64,000 nucleotides of DNA from Thalassobacillus_A hwangdonensis (lineage in GTDB: Bacteria > Bacillota > Bacilli > Bacillales > Halobacillaceae): the NCBI RefSeq assembly GCF_042675915.1, contig NZ_JBHTKL010000005.1, positions 124,001 to 188,000 of the forward strand, given 5' to 3'. A model generated the notes under the pieces. It did no database searches. It worked only from the letters and a program-made list of their open reading frames with translations, and was not told the DNA's origin. Position numbers and translations under genes: made by a program. The stretch's first letter is position 1. Each line of letters starts with the position of its first letter. Of the stretch, positions 63,952 through 64,000 are shown one piece after another.

Positions 63952-64000
63952 ATTGGGGCTATACCTGCACAGTGACTACTGTCCCTTATTGGGCTAACGG
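63952..64000. repeat. Hairpin repeat element, copy 2 (cut by window edge)
   Basis: CTGCACAGTGACTA at 63965-63978 and GCTAACGG at 63993-64000 repeat copy 1 with a three-base length change between them. The element probably continues past the window. Confidence 0.6.

Noticed and set aside
62637..64000. Integron attC sites and gene cassettes
   Set aside because: GCTAACGG-like ends recall attC cores, but I do not see paired R/L boxes, there is no integrase, and integrons are not expected in Bacillaceae. Kept only as a repeat element.
1..64000. Prophage, insertion sequence or toxin-antitoxin or defence island
   Set aside because: No transposase, integrase, capsid, restriction or Cas-like protein is encoded. 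The XRE genes pair with membrane proteins, not with recognisable toxins.

Overview
The window looks like a stretch of a Bacillaceae chromosome (Firmicutes, spore-former relatives; genus not resolved). The reasons are: low-to-moderate GC; strong GGAGG-type ribosome binding sites with many TTG and GTG starts; short intergenic gaps closed by U-tailed hairpins; and gene sets known from Bacillus (rlmH, a sigM-yhdL-yhdK operon, adaA/alkA/adaB, a ytbD/ytcD-like MFS-HxlR pair, YhfN-like CAAX protease). I saw no rRNA, tRNA, transposase, integrase, phage module or CRISPR array. Two near-consensus parS sites (3939 and 50034) and rlmH (34790) suggest the region lies in the origin-proximal part of the chromosome.

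Layout. 0-7.4 kb: C-terminus of a beta-lactamase-fold hydrolase, a Nudix hydrolase, a lipoprotein, an alpha/beta hydrolase, small membrane proteins, an EamA transporter and a threonine aldolase. 7.5-11 kb: a MerR-type coiled-coil protein, a secreted subtilisin and a small operon with a MazG-like pyrophosphohydrolase. 11-17.8 kb: MFS transporter with divergent HxlR regulator, VOC protein, lipoprotein, LysM protein, ferritin-like/cupin fusion, and an XRE regulator with eight APF repeats. 17.8-20.3 kb: an ABC transporter operon with its own DUF6773-like and XRE genes and a palindromic operator at the promoter. 20.4-27.5 kb: Fes-like esterase, a frameshifted gene, DinB, GNAT, a candidate small RNA, an M48 protease and a hendecad coiled-coil protein. 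27.9-34.7 kb: RND exporter, membrane proteins including a tandem duplicate, and a methyltransferase. 34.8-38.1 kb: rlmH, then a degenerate-ABC/LytTR fusion regulator next to an ABC-2 transporter. 38.3-43.7 kb: alkylation repair operon, msrA, HEAT protein, AraC-GyrI-type regulator, DUF1761-type protein, acetyltransferase. 43.7-54.8 kb: lipoproteins, XRE-membrane protein, a fused two-domain peptide-type permease, DedA, GNATs and an S9 peptidase with an unusual histidine region. 54.9-60.3 kb: glutathione peroxidase, an XRE plus two-membrane-protein module, a phosphotransferase, and sigM-yhdL-yhdK with a recognisable autoregulatory promoter. 60.4-64 kb: a run of GNAT, phosphotransferase and Nudix genes with a repeated hairpin element, cut by the window edge.

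Genes that clearly work together are: sigM/yhdL/yhdK (cell-envelope stress sigma factor and its membrane anti-sigma complex); adaA-alkA-adaB (repair of alkylated DNA); the 17.9-20.2 kb and 35.3-38.1 kb ABC systems with their linked regulators; and the MFS/HxlR divergent pair. A dispersed palindromic repeat with the core GGGACAGTCC occurs six times between genes. Many promoters share an extended -10 of the form TGnTAAAAT. Families are named from remembered motifs; no database search was run.
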